Part shown: one piece after another, positions 1-6,391 of the stretch | How positions within the stretch are numbered: position 1 is the stretch's first letter | Layout: each line of letters begins with the position of its first letter | From: JAAYBT01 sp964404395 | GTDB taxonomy: Bacteria > Bacillota > Clostridia > Acetivibrionales > DTU013 | Assembly: GCA_964404395.1 (NCBI GenBank) | Contig: CAYOKA010000075.1 | Coordinates: forward strand, 1 to 10,406 | Reading direction: 5' to 3' | Length of the DNA: 10,406 nt | Translations under genes and position numbers: made by a program | Notes under the pieces: generated by a model | Database searches by the model: none | What the model was told of the DNA's origin: nothing | The model's input: the letters and a program-made list of their open reading frames with translations, nothing else

Positions 1-98
1 TTTCAACACTTAGTAAAAATAACAATTATGTGCTCGATTTTTACATCGTCGGCCTGGACAAAATGTGTGTAGAGACCTATTTTAGGCTGTACAATTAA

Positions 99-216
99 GG
101 CTTTTGCGATGTAACTTTAATTAAACTTAGCTACACAATATATAGTGACATGCTTTCATACATGCCCGCAATATATTGTGCTGCGGAACTTAAAACATGT
201 AACATCGCAAAATGCC
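99..216. repeat. Nested inverted repeats (hairpin or MITE-like element)
   Basis: The outer arms are TTTTGCGATGT (102-112) and ACATCGCAAAA (202-212), a perfect 11-bp inverted repeat. It extends by GGC/GCC (99-101 and 214-216) if one bulged T at 213 is allowed. The inner arms CACAATATAT (134-143) and ATATATTGTG (171-180) form a second perfect 10-bp pair nested inside the first. The element lies just downstream of the stop codon of the minus-strand Cys-rich gene. It could therefore be a 3' RNA structure, or a roughly 118-bp non-autonomous element with terminal inverted repeats. No clear target-site duplication is visible and there is no U-tract, so it is not called a terminator. The rest of 1-224 shows no coding potential that I can support. 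Confidence 0.55.
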
Positions 217-224
217 CACAATTA

Positions 225-863
225 TTAGCAGAAAATATTCAGCTTCAGATCTGAAATTGTTTGCTTGACCCGAACAAAGCCGCTGTCGTGGTTTAATTTC
301 GGATTTGTTCTTGACTTTATTTCCATTCTGTATTCCAGGGTATAGGGAACTTTTTTGCATACAGTCAGAATAAAGCTTACATTGCCTGCTATATCAGGGT
401 TACATTTTGAGAGTCTTTTGGCATATCCGTTTCCATAAATGATTAGCTTATTGTAACAGTGACCCGGACATTCCACATTAACACTATATCCCCTGGCATA
501 CATACCTAGACTGGCATTGCCGTTTTTGACAGTGTAGCGAATAGTTCTATTCTTTGCGTCGATGGAGTTGAGAAAGGAATAAAGGATTACCATATGGTTG
601 TAGAACTCGTCAGAACAGTTGTATACACACCCTTTCCCGGTGCCTGTTAAGCTGTAGCAGCAATTCATTTTTGTCGTGGTGGAACAGGTCGAGCTGGTGC
701 ATGTAGTTGTATGAGTGGTAGTAGTTGATGATGATGTTGTGGTTCTTGTCGTAGTCGTTTTTGTGCAGGTGCTTGTAGTACTCGTGGATGTTGATGTTGT
801 GGTGGTAGAGCTTGTAACAGGCAAAAGCTCTTTTATATTATCCAGTTTGAATTGTAAAAGCAT
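225..863 (-). CDS. Cys-rich protein with long Thr/Ser tract, function unknown
   Basis: I do not recognise a named family for the whole 212-residue product. Residues 1-16 (MLLQFKLDNIKELLPV) look like the end of an amphipathic helix. Residues 17-64 are a low-complexity tract, 42 of 48 being Thr or Ser, interrupted by Cys33, Cys55, Cys60 and a few basic residues. Residues 66-212 form a compact Cys-rich domain (CC at 68-69, then Cys79, 83, 132, 136, 154, 169 and 212) with a predicted beta-rich character. No signal peptide or membrane segment is seen. The ATG used here is probably not the true start: it has no Shine-Dalgarno sequence, and the same frame stays open to 1160, encoding a continuing helix and a Cys/His-rich segment. 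The Thr/Ser tract resembles O-glycosylated linkers of spore-surface or exported proteins. The adjacent glycosyltransferase remnant fits this idea, but the role is inference. Confidence 0.6.
   Translation of the reverse strand: MLLQFKLDNIKELLPVTSSTTTTSTSTSTTSTCTKTTTTRTTTSSSTTTTHTTTCTSSTCSTTTKMNCCYSLTGTGKGCVYNCSDEFYNHMVILYSFLNSIDAKNRTIRYTVKNGNASLGMYARGYSVNVECPGHCYNKLIIYGNGYAKRLSKCNPDIAGNVSFILTVCKKVPYTLEYRMEIKSRTNPKLNHDSGFVRVKQTISDLKLNIFC
672..815 (-). repeat. Low-complexity Thr/Ser-coding tract
   Basis: This is a run of ACN and TCN/AGN codons (seen on the plus strand as GTN-rich DNA) encoding 48 residues, 42 of them Thr or Ser. The codons vary, so it is not a simple microsatellite. That suggests selection on the amino-acid composition rather than recent replication slippage. 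The plus-strand open frame across it is a shadow. Confidence 0.7.
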
Positions 864-1160
864 CTGGAGCTTAATAATATTTTTTATTGTTCCGTCTACA
901 CTTTTATTGATTGCTATCGCATCATGAAGTATGGAATTATTCTGATTACAGTCACAGTCTTTATGCTTACTATTGTTATGCTTGCCTTTGCCATGCTTAC
1001 AATCGTTATGCCTGGAATTATCTAGAACACATAATATTTTGCTGGTTTCTGCCTTTCGCTGTCGGGACAGTCCTGACTGACCAGCACTTTTGTTTCTATC
1101 CCGGCATCCAGCAGCATTTTCAGGTGTTCGGCAACAACATTGACAAGCGAATATGTATTG
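864..1160 (-). pseudogene. In-frame upstream extension of the Cys-rich gene, without a start codon
   Basis: The frame of the 225-863 gene stays open upstream to a TAG at 1161-1163 but has no ATG, GTG or TTG. Its downstream part reads like real protein. A Cys/His/Lys/Asn-rich stretch (HNDCKHGKGKHNNSKHKDC, roughly 952-1011) is followed by an amphipathic segment (INKSVDGTIKNIIKLQ) leading directly into MLLQFKLDNI. From memory, a helix ending in a similar MLLQFKLEDI-type motif occurs in several clostridial Cys-rich or spore-associated proteins, so these codons probably belong to the original gene. The upstream part of the frame, above about 1045, overlaps the glycosyltransferase fragment in another frame and is probably not native coding. 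The original start therefore seems to have been lost. Confidence 0.5.
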
Positions 1161-1198
1161 CTAAGTCCGTTGAACATAACAAGAATTGCTATTTTCAA
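1022..1198 (-). pseudogene. Glycosyltransferase N-terminal fragment (GT4-like), truncated
   Basis: A TTG start at 1198 lies 8 nt after a strong AGGGGGT ribosome binding site (1207-1213). It opens a 58-codon frame beginning LKIAILVMFNGLSNTYSLVN and continuing through VVAEHLKMLLDAGIETKVLV to DCPDSER. This is the typical first beta-strand, loop and helix of a GT-B glycosyltransferase: a KIAIL strand, a Gly/Ser loop and an 'LLDAG' helix. Such enzymes are normally about 350-400 residues. Here the similarity stops after DSER, and eight unrelated codons lead to a TAG at 1022-1024. No catalytic C-terminal domain is present, so the product cannot be an active transferase. A -1 shift in the overlap would join it to the Cys-rich frame downstream. 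The likeliest explanation is a deletion that fused two neighbouring genes out of frame. Confidence 0.65.
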
Positions 1199-1237
1199 AG
1201 CTCATGACCCCCTTTTATATAATAGTATGCTTGGAAA

Positions 1238-1266
1238 TTGGCTTTTTGCTACTTGTCTGCTAAAAT
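1238..1266 (+). promoter_or_regulatory. Sigma-A-like promoter for the nitroreductase gene
   Basis: TTGGCT (1238-1243) and TAAAAT (1261-1266) are separated by exactly 17 bp, giving predicted initiation near 1273 and a leader of about 40 nt. It is the best-spaced pair between the divergent starts at 1198 and 1311. No convincing promoter was found for the minus-strand fragment. Confidence 0.5.
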
Positions 1267-1310
1267 ATAAATGAATTGTAATCAAATTTTTGTGCAAAGG
1301 AGTATGTGTG

Positions 1311-1874
1311 ATGAACGAAACATTGAAAGTGATAGCAGAACGTTATTCGTGCCGGGATTTTAAGGATAGGATGCCGCCGGATGAGATATTGCAGGCGATA
1401 GCAGAAGCAGCAGTGCAGGCTCCCAGTGCCAGGAACCGTCAAGCATGGAGGGTTATTGTTGTAAAAGACGCAGAATTGATAAACGATATTGAAGCTGAAG
1501 CGATATCATACTATGAGAGCATGGAGGATAAATCCTCCTACAACAGAATAATGGGGCGGGGAGGCAAGATATTTTATGGTGCTCCCTGCCTGGTTGTGAT
1601 TGCGATTGACTTAAGTCATCAGGGCTATGCATTGCTTGACTGTGGCATTGTGTGCCAGAGTATCGCATTAGCTGCGACCTCACTTGGGATAGACAATCTC
1701 ATCTGTGGGTATACACGCAAGGCATTTGAAAGCGCTGTTCGCGCCGAGGAATTCAGTAAGCGCCTGGGCTTCCCTGAGGGCTATACCTTTGGATGCTCAG
1801 TATTATTAGGGTATGCAAATAATACAAGGCAGCCCCATGAGCCGGACAAGGGCAAAATATCCTTTGTGGAGTAA
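1311..1874 (+). CDS. Nitroreductase family protein
   Basis: This is a 187-residue FMN-dependent oxidoreductase of the nitroreductase superfamily, which uses NAD(P)H to reduce nitroaromatics, quinones, flavins or other acceptors in the cytosol. Hallmarks are RYSCRDF at 11-17 (the family's R-x-S-x-R-x-F FMN-phosphate motif), the PSARNRQAW loop at 38-46 (equivalent to PSAxNxQPW, here with Ala for Pro), and the helix DCGIVCQSIALAATSLGI (110-127) followed by the GFPEGY and LLGY elements near the C-terminus. The length is normal for the small single-domain type. The ATG at 1311 is preferred over the upstream in-frame TTG (1290) because AAAGGAG (1296-1302) lies 8 nt before it and inside the longer reading. 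The gene abuts the following lipoprotein gene, suggesting one transcript. The physiological substrate cannot be told. Confidence 0.9.
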   Translation: MNETLKVIAERYSCRDFKDRMPPDEILQAIAEAAVQAPSARNRQAWRVIVVKDAELINDIEAEAISYYESMEDKSSYNRIMGRGGKIFYGAPCLVVIAIDLSHQGYALLDCGIVCQSIALAATSLGIDNLICGYTRKAFESAVRAEEFSKRLGFPEGYTFGCSVLLGYANNTRQPHEPDKGKISFVE

Positions 1875-1916
1875 TTGGGTTTATGCAGAAAAAGAAGGGA
1901 TGGCAGAAATAGTTTT

Positions 1917-3059
1917 ATGCACCATGCATTTTATAGAAGCTTATGCCTGGCATTGTTCATTGCGGTAGCAGCCGTGTCTTTAGCAGGCTGTACGAAGATC
2001 TCCGATGACGGTTTTGCTATTGGCGATGGTGATACTCAGGCTGTCTTTACCGATGGGAGGCCTTCGATCGGTCCGACGGTGGAGGATGAAACCGTGACTG
2101 ATGTGGATATAGATTCACAGACCAGGGTTAGTGTCAAGATACACAGTGGAAGTATTAGAATAACACGCGGGGGTCAGGATCAGCTTCATATTATCGAAAA
2201 GTGGCGACTGAAGGGGCCCGCAAGCCGAGAGAAATTATCGCAGCTTCTGGGAAAAAGAATGAGAACCCTGGAGACTACCGCCACGAGCATCAGCATTGAG
2301 CGGGAGGCCGCAGAGCAGCTTGAGCAGCAATCCGATGGCGAGCCTGGCCGCTTCCTTGCAGATATAGTAATGCCGCTCTATAGGCAAACTGTTCAGATGG
2401 AATTAATCGTGCCCGAATCAATTACACGAATTTATGTAGATGCGGAAAATGCATCTGTTACATTATCAGGCTTTACTGAAATGTCAGAAATCAGCCTTTC
2501 TCTTGGAAGAGGGACGGTTCATGCAGAGCAATGCAGCACGAGAAGGCTGATGGTATCAGTTAATGAGGGCGATATCAATATGAAAAATATTTCCGCCTTT
2601 GGAGTATATGAATGTGGCAGGGGGGATATTTTGCTAAGTGGGATTATGGGCGCAATTGACCTAAAATCAGTGTCAGGCAAAACGTTTATTGAGGAGACAG
2701 AAGGGAAGCTGAATTGCGACATTTCAGCGGGTAGTCTGACAGTCAAGAATTGCGTTGCAGCACAGGGATCTACGCTTTATGCTTCCCATGGTGATATTTC
2801 GGTTGATTTTGAGTCCAGCGGGATCGCAGGTGTATGTAAGATAAGGGCTGCGACGGGAGATATCAGCGTGAATCTGCCCGAGAACGGCGATGGCTGGTCT
2901 CTGGCTGCAAGAACGACAAAGGGGCACATTAAGAATAAAATGAGCCCGATACCCGATACACTGGAAAGCGTTTCTTCCCTGGAGATATACGGGGATGTGC
3001 GCGGCGGAGGCCCTTTGCTTGATATATATGTGGATAATGGAGACGTTTTTTTGCAGTAG
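1917..3059 (+). CDS. Lipoprotein with DUF4097-like beta-repeat domain
   Basis: From ATG 1917 this is a 380-residue secreted lipoprotein. It has a hydrophobic signal segment (about residues 8-20) and a clear lipobox, L22-A-G-C25, so Cys25 should be lipidated and the protein held on the outer face of the membrane. The body from about residue 65 is a series of short beta-strand repeats with recurring G-D-I, G-S-I and G-x-V turns (EGDINMKN, GRGDILLSG, HGDISVDF, TGDISVNL, NGDVFLQ). This matches the DUF4097 'putative adhesin' type of right-handed beta structure; the specific partner is unknown. An in-frame TTG at 1875, directly after the nitroreductase stop, would add 14 residues. Neither start has a well-spaced Shine-Dalgarno site (GGAG 3 nt before the TTG, AGAAGGGA about 16 nt before the ATG). 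ATG 1917 is chosen because it gives a normal signal-peptide length. Confidence 0.8.
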   Translation: MHHAFYRSLCLALFIAVAAVSLAGCTKISDDGFAIGDGDTQAVFTDGRPSIGPTVEDETVTDVDIDSQTRVSVKIHSGSIRITRGGQDQLHIIEKWRLKGPASREKLSQLLGKRMRTLETTATSISIEREAAEQLEQQSDGEPGRFLADIVMPLYRQTVQMELIVPESITRIYVDAENASVTLSGFTEMSEISLSLGRGTVHAEQCSTRRLMVSVNEGDINMKNISAFGVYECGRGDILLSGIMGAIDLKSVSGKTFIEETEGKLNCDISAGSLTVKNCVAAQGSTLYASHGDISVDFESSGIAGVCKIRAATGDISVNLPENGDGWSLAARTTKGHIKNKMSPIPDTLESVSSLEIYGDVRGGGPLLDIYVDNGDVFLQ

Positions 3060-3064
3060 CTTTC

Positions 3065-3556
3065 TTAAATCAGTCTAAGTATTTTATTGAGCACCGCAAA
3101 TAATACAACTGCAATGTTTGATATGCTTGATATAAAGATTTGCGGCTTTTGCCGGTTTTTATTGTAGGAGTGACTCTTGTCTTTTATTTTCTTCACGATG
3201 AAGTGCATTTGCATTAATATAGCAAAAGCAGCCAGAGATTTAAGTAAAAGCGTGTTAAGGTAGAATGCGCAGTATATAAGAAAAAGGATAATAATCATAT
3301 TGTAAGCAACGCTCATACCTGTGCCAAACCGTTTCACATCAATATCAACAAATTCCTCCAGCTCCTCTTCTATCTCCTCGTCAAACTGTTGATCCTGAAA
3401 GCTTTTTCCTGATATCAGGCTAAATATGTCCCTCGAAGAAAGCACTATCAAAACAATCGATATCAATACAAAGAACAAATTATGATTTGTGGAAATCGCA
3501 ATAAGTGGTAGTGCGAATATTGCCAAAAATAACAGTACAGCCCCTTTTGATTGCAT
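3065..3556 (-). CDS. Small polytopic membrane protein, function unknown
   Basis: This is a 163-residue integral membrane protein that I cannot assign to a named family. Hydrophobic segments lie at about residues 6-21, 27-41, 84-100, 104-120 and 142-158. They are split by a strongly acidic cytosolic or external loop (FDEEIEEELEEF at 58-69) and a Lys/Arg-rich stretch (about 121-137). The start is well supported: GAGGAG (3564-3569) lies 7 nt upstream of the ATG. It follows the VanW gene by 48 bp on the same strand with no terminator between, so the two are probably co-transcribed and may share an envelope role. Its stop lies 5 bp from the stop of the convergent lipoprotein gene. Confidence 0.75.
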   Translation of the reverse strand: MQSKGAVLLFLAIFALPLIAISTNHNLFFVLISIVLIVLSSRDIFSLISGKSFQDQQFDEEIEEELEEFVDIDVKRFGTGMSVAYNMIIILFLIYCAFYLNTLLLKSLAAFAILMQMHFIVKKIKDKSHSYNKNRQKPQIFISSISNIAVVLFAVLNKILRLI

Positions 3557-3604
3557 TGTTCAACTCCTCAACTTTGTTTATATGTTACTGCTCAAGCAGA
3601 TTGA

Positions 3605-3877
3605 TTACTCGATAATCTCCTGACCATCGGAGATTTCTTCTAATGGCAGCGGTAAATCCCCCGATTCAGAATTGGAGCCATTACTATCCTTTGGGGGCGC
3701 GACATCGCCGTGAGCAGACTCTGTATCGCCGTCCTTTGGCGGAGTACTACCACCGGGCACAGACCCCGTATCACCGTTATCCTCAGGTATAACATCACCG
3801 GGCAACGGTGTAGTACCGCTATCACTCGGAGCTCCATTATCGTCAGGATCAGTCACGGCATCGTCTCCAGCCGGCGT
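3605..3877 (-). repeat. Imperfect tail repeats in the VanW protein
   Basis: The C-terminal tail holds degenerate repeats of roughly 14-16 residues, built on a P-G-D/G-S-x-x-P-P-K-D-x-D-x pattern (TPLPGDVIPEDNGDT, GSVPGGSTPPKDGDT, ESAHGDVAPPKDSN). This is disordered, wall-spanning-type sequence. No LPXTG or other sorting signal follows it. Confidence 0.55.
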
Positions 3878-5461
3878 TGGCCCTGCTAAAAGTATTTCTG
3901 TACATGGCCTGTATCTGCTGGTATGCAGCTTGGTCTGAGAAATCACTTTTCCGTCTTCCTTAATTATCTTGTAAGTATCCACAACAAAGCCATCCATGCC
4001 CTCCTGCAATTCCTTTGTAGTTCCCGGGGGCAGCGTTGGGTCTTCTGTGGTTTGTGTTGTGAAGGGGGTTCGGCTAAGTATTTTATTGCTGATTATCACT
4101 GTCTTGCTGGGGTTCTCTAGAGTTCCTATTATAGAAAAGTAGATTTTGTTGCCCTTCACATGTGAATTCAGCTTTATAGGCCAGTTGGTAGAGTTTATGA
4201 ATCTGAAATCCGTGCCTCCGTAATAAGCGGTTGCATCCTGCCCCAGAGGCACATAGCCGACTGTGAAGGAGTGATTCTTTCTTTCGGTGACTTCAAGATC
4301 GGCCTTTAGAACCGCGTTGTATATTGTTGTGGAGACCTGACATATCCCGCCTCCGATACCGTCCTCGATTCTGCCGTTGATGTAAATATGTGCTGTTTTA
4401 TATCCATGAGCAGCATCTCTGGGGCCAACAATCTCGTTAAAGGAAAATTCTTCACCGGGAAGGAGAATCAGATTATCAATCTTGACAACAGAAATCTCCA
4501 TATTGTGTTTTCTGTTCCTACCGTTTTGTGTACCGGCTCCAAAGCTCGTTTGGGCGACACCCAGCTCGTCCCTAAACAACATGGACTCAGCCATTTGGGA
4601 GGTAATTGAAGGCTGTACTGTGTGAACCGGCAGTAAACGTTCGGTATCTTCAGTCTGCTTCAGCTCACTTATGATTCGCTCCAGCATGTTCTTATCAACA
4701 TCTCTTCCGACGGAATGTGGCGTCAAAACCAACTCTTTCCCTTCGAATTTATATGAAGCATCGGTATATTCACTAATAATTTGATCATATAATTCATCCA
4801 CATCAAAGATTTTTGTTGGCTCGGTTACGATGATTTCGGGTGATATTGTACCGGATTTGTTGCTGATAATCATATTTTTGACCAGATCAATGGTTTTCGC
4901 CTTATCGATATGCGTCCCATGTCTTCCCGATCTGAGAATAACTTTATCATCTGTTACTAAAAGGGCGCCTTCCTTAACACCTTCAAATACCTGAACAGAA
5001 AATTTGTCGACAAAGCTTTCAATTTTGCCCTCGTCAAAGGTCTGGCTAACGTTGATTGTGACCCCGCGAATGGCTGACCTTGCTATATCATACAGACGTC
5101 TAAAAATATTCCCGCTACGTCCTATAGCGTAAGCCTGCTCAAGGGCTGCTTCTGTGTCATATCCCACGTCAAATTCGGTAAATGCCTCTGAAAGCTCGAA
5201 ATCGGGTGACTTCAAGGAAACGGACATTTGTGCAACCGCGTCATTATACGTTTCATCGAGCAGCTGCCTCATTTCACTCACGTCCATTCCGGAAACATCA
5301 ATGGCACCAAGATGAACGCCCTTGTAAACCTTGTCATTTTGCAGTGTCAACGCCGCAAAAGCCGATGCTGAGAAAAGCATTAAAACAGTAAAAATGATAA
5401 TAATGGTTAACAAAATATTTCTTTTATTCTTATTCTTGCTCACTTTTGTTTCAGGTTCCAT
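3605..5461 (-). CDS. VanW/G5-domain membrane-anchored cell-envelope protein
   Basis: This 618-residue extracytoplasmic protein is anchored by a single N-terminal membrane segment (about 15-38), preceded by a Lys/Asn-rich cytosolic tip. Residues about 45-285 resemble the YoaR / PG_binding_4 region that precedes VanW in Firmicutes. The VanW domain covers about 300-435 and carries the hallmark GIGGGICQVSTTIYNAVL (368-385) and the LPGEEFSFN (334-342) motif. A G5-like segment lies at about 460-528. The last 90 residues are a Pro/Gly/Asp/Ser-rich tail. VanW proteins are common in Gram-positive envelopes, but no enzymatic role is firmly established; the gene alone does not imply vancomycin resistance. 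The ATG at 5461 is chosen because GTGAG precedes it by 6 nt. The upstream in-frame ATG (5479) follows an A-run with no Shine-Dalgarno and would add six residues. Confidence 0.88.
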   Translation of the reverse strand: MEPETKVSKNKNKRNILLTIIIIFTVLMLFSASAFAALTLQNDKVYKGVHLGAIDVSGMDVSEMRQLLDETYNDAVAQMSVSLKSPDFELSEAFTEFDVGYDTEAALEQAYAIGRSGNIFRRLYDIARSAIRGVTINVSQTFDEGKIESFVDKFSVQVFEGVKEGALLVTDDKVILRSGRHGTHIDKAKTIDLVKNMIISNKSGTISPEIIVTEPTKIFDVDELYDQIISEYTDASYKFEGKELVLTPHSVGRDVDKNMLERIISELKQTEDTERLLPVHTVQPSITSQMAESMLFRDELGVAQTSFGAGTQNGRNRKHNMEISVVKIDNLILLPGEEFSFNEIVGPRDAAHGYKTAHIYINGRIEDGIGGGICQVSTTIYNAVLKADLEVTERKNHSFTVGYVPLGQDATAYYGGTDFRFINSTNWPIKLNSHVKGNKIYFSIIGTLENPSKTVIISNKILSRTPFTTQTTEDPTLPPGTTKELQEGMDGFVVDTYKIIKEDGKVISQTKLHTSRYRPCTEILLAGPTPAGDDAVTDPDDNGAPSDSGTTPLPGDVIPEDNGDTGSVPGGSTPPKDGDTESAHGDVAPPKDSNGSNSESGDLPLPLEEISDGQEIIE

Positions 5462-5513
5462 ATTGATCTCACGCCCCATTTTTTTTGTCGTATATATATA
5501 ATTATTGTAGACT

Positions 5514-5542
5514 ATACTATTACCCCAATTGTTTCAGTGCAA
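5514..5542 (-). promoter_or_regulatory. Sigma-A-like promoter for the VanW operon
   Basis: On the minus strand TTGCAC (5537-5542) and TAGTAT (5514-5519) are spaced by 17 bp. Initiation is expected near 5507, about 45 nt before the start codon at 5461. The A+T-rich surroundings and the spacing fit, and the two hexamers each differ from consensus by two bases. Confidence 0.5.
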
Positions 5543-5558
5543 CACTCTACATTATACT
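5529..5558 (+). promoter_or_regulatory. Candidate promoter for the Nudix gene
   Basis: TTGTTT (5529-5534) and TATACT (5553-5558) are separated by 18 bp, giving a 5' leader of about 120 nt before ATG 5686. The element overlaps the divergent VanW promoter by 14 bp, so polymerase could occupy only one at a time. The remaining intergenic DNA (5559-5667) is A+T-rich and shows nothing else that I can name. Confidence 0.35.
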
Positions 5559-5685
5559 AAATTACATTAAAAAATACATTACCATATTAAAATTTCATTA
5601 CTATAGCTTCAATATTCAAATACAACGTAGAAAAACTATGCAAAATAGGTTAAACTTATAGAGGCATAAGGAAGGTGTGTTTTGA

Positions 5686-6306
5686 ATGTGCTATCTGCAA
5701 GGATCTGCAAATTTGTTTAATGAAGAAGAATTTCTTTACATATGTGATAAGTTTAAGGCAAATCCCTTGATTACCGAGATAAATGTCAGGTATGGTTTAC
5801 CGAGTTATTTTAACCGTCTTAAAAGTGTTGTCCAGCGAAATAGAAGAGGCGAGGTTGTTTTCTGTGTTATAAGGCCGGATGGAAAAATAATAATGACCAG
5901 GTGCAAAGATTATCCTGAGAATATATACAGAATACCCACAGGCGGGATCGGCCATGATGAGGGAGTTGTGGAAGCTATATTTCGCGAGGTGAAGGAGGAG
6001 CTGGGTCTTGAGGTTCAGATCAGATCTTTTGCGGGGGTAATCAAAATCCGATTTGAGCATGGAAATGAGCATGTAATGTTTTACTCCTATATATTTGTTT
6101 TGGATGAAAGCGGTGGACGGCTGATGGAGGATGTCACTGATGATGAGATCAGTGAAATCAAGGAAGTGGACATTGAAGAGTTGACACAGAGGGTCCGGGC
6201 ACTTAATAGAATAACGGGGAAATGGCATGATTGGGGCAAATTCAGGTATATTACGTCAAAAGCAGCGTTGCGTTATCTTTTAGAAACACAAACAACACAA
6301 AAATAA
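5686..6306 (+). CDS. Nudix hydrolase
   Basis: This 206-residue protein has a complete Nudix box at residues 86-108 (pattern G-x5-E-x7-REVKEELGL; first G at 86, E92, R100, E101, E104, E105). These residues bind the metal ions for hydrolysis of nucleoside diphosphates linked to another group. The Nudix fold starts near residue 54 (EVVFCVIRPDGKIIMTRC) and ends near 170. It is preceded by an N-terminal extension of about 50 residues containing a short helical segment and YGLPSYFNRL, and followed by a basic, aromatic tail (GKWHDWGKFRYI). Substrate specificity cannot be read from the box. The start is supported by AAGGAAGG (5668-5675), 10 nt upstream. The gene stands alone, 85 bp before the DUF2508 gene, with no obvious terminator between. 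Confidence 0.9.
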   Translation: MCYLQGSANLFNEEEFLYICDKFKANPLITEINVRYGLPSYFNRLKSVVQRNRRGEVVFCVIRPDGKIIMTRCKDYPENIYRIPTGGIGHDEGVVEAIFREVKEELGLEVQIRSFAGVIKIRFEHGNEHVMFYSYIFVLDESGGRLMEDVTDDEISEIKEVDIEELTQRVRALNRITGKWHDWGKFRYITSKAALRYLLETQTTQK

Positions 6307-6391
6307 AAAGCAGTAATGTATATAAATGGTTAATTGCGCCTATACTTATAGAAAAGCGGAATTATTTGCAGATATATGAGGGTGCAAATCA

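Noticed and set aside
672..815. Lanthipeptide-like precursor, because of the Thr/Ser/Cys-rich tract
   Set aside because: The tract is followed by a 147-residue structured Cys-rich domain, there is no leader-peptide cleavage motif, and no modification enzyme or transporter is nearby.
1022..1160. Programmed -1 ribosomal frameshift joining the glycosyltransferase fragment to the Cys-rich frame
   Set aside because: The geometry is right for a -1 shift, but no X-XXY-YYZ slippery heptamer occurs in the overlap (only A-AAA runs such as GCA-AAA-TAT), and no clear downstream stimulatory structure was seen. The loss of similarity after DSER fits recombination better.
715..1207. Plus-strand open frames (715-927 and 911-1207)
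   Set aside because: They are antisense shadows. The first is a Val/Asp-rich complement of the Thr/Ser tract, and neither has a ribosome binding site or a recognisable protein.
3605..5461. Vancomycin resistance gene
   Set aside because: VanW-domain proteins are widespread in Clostridia. No vanH, vanA-type ligase, vanX or vanRS genes are present in the window.
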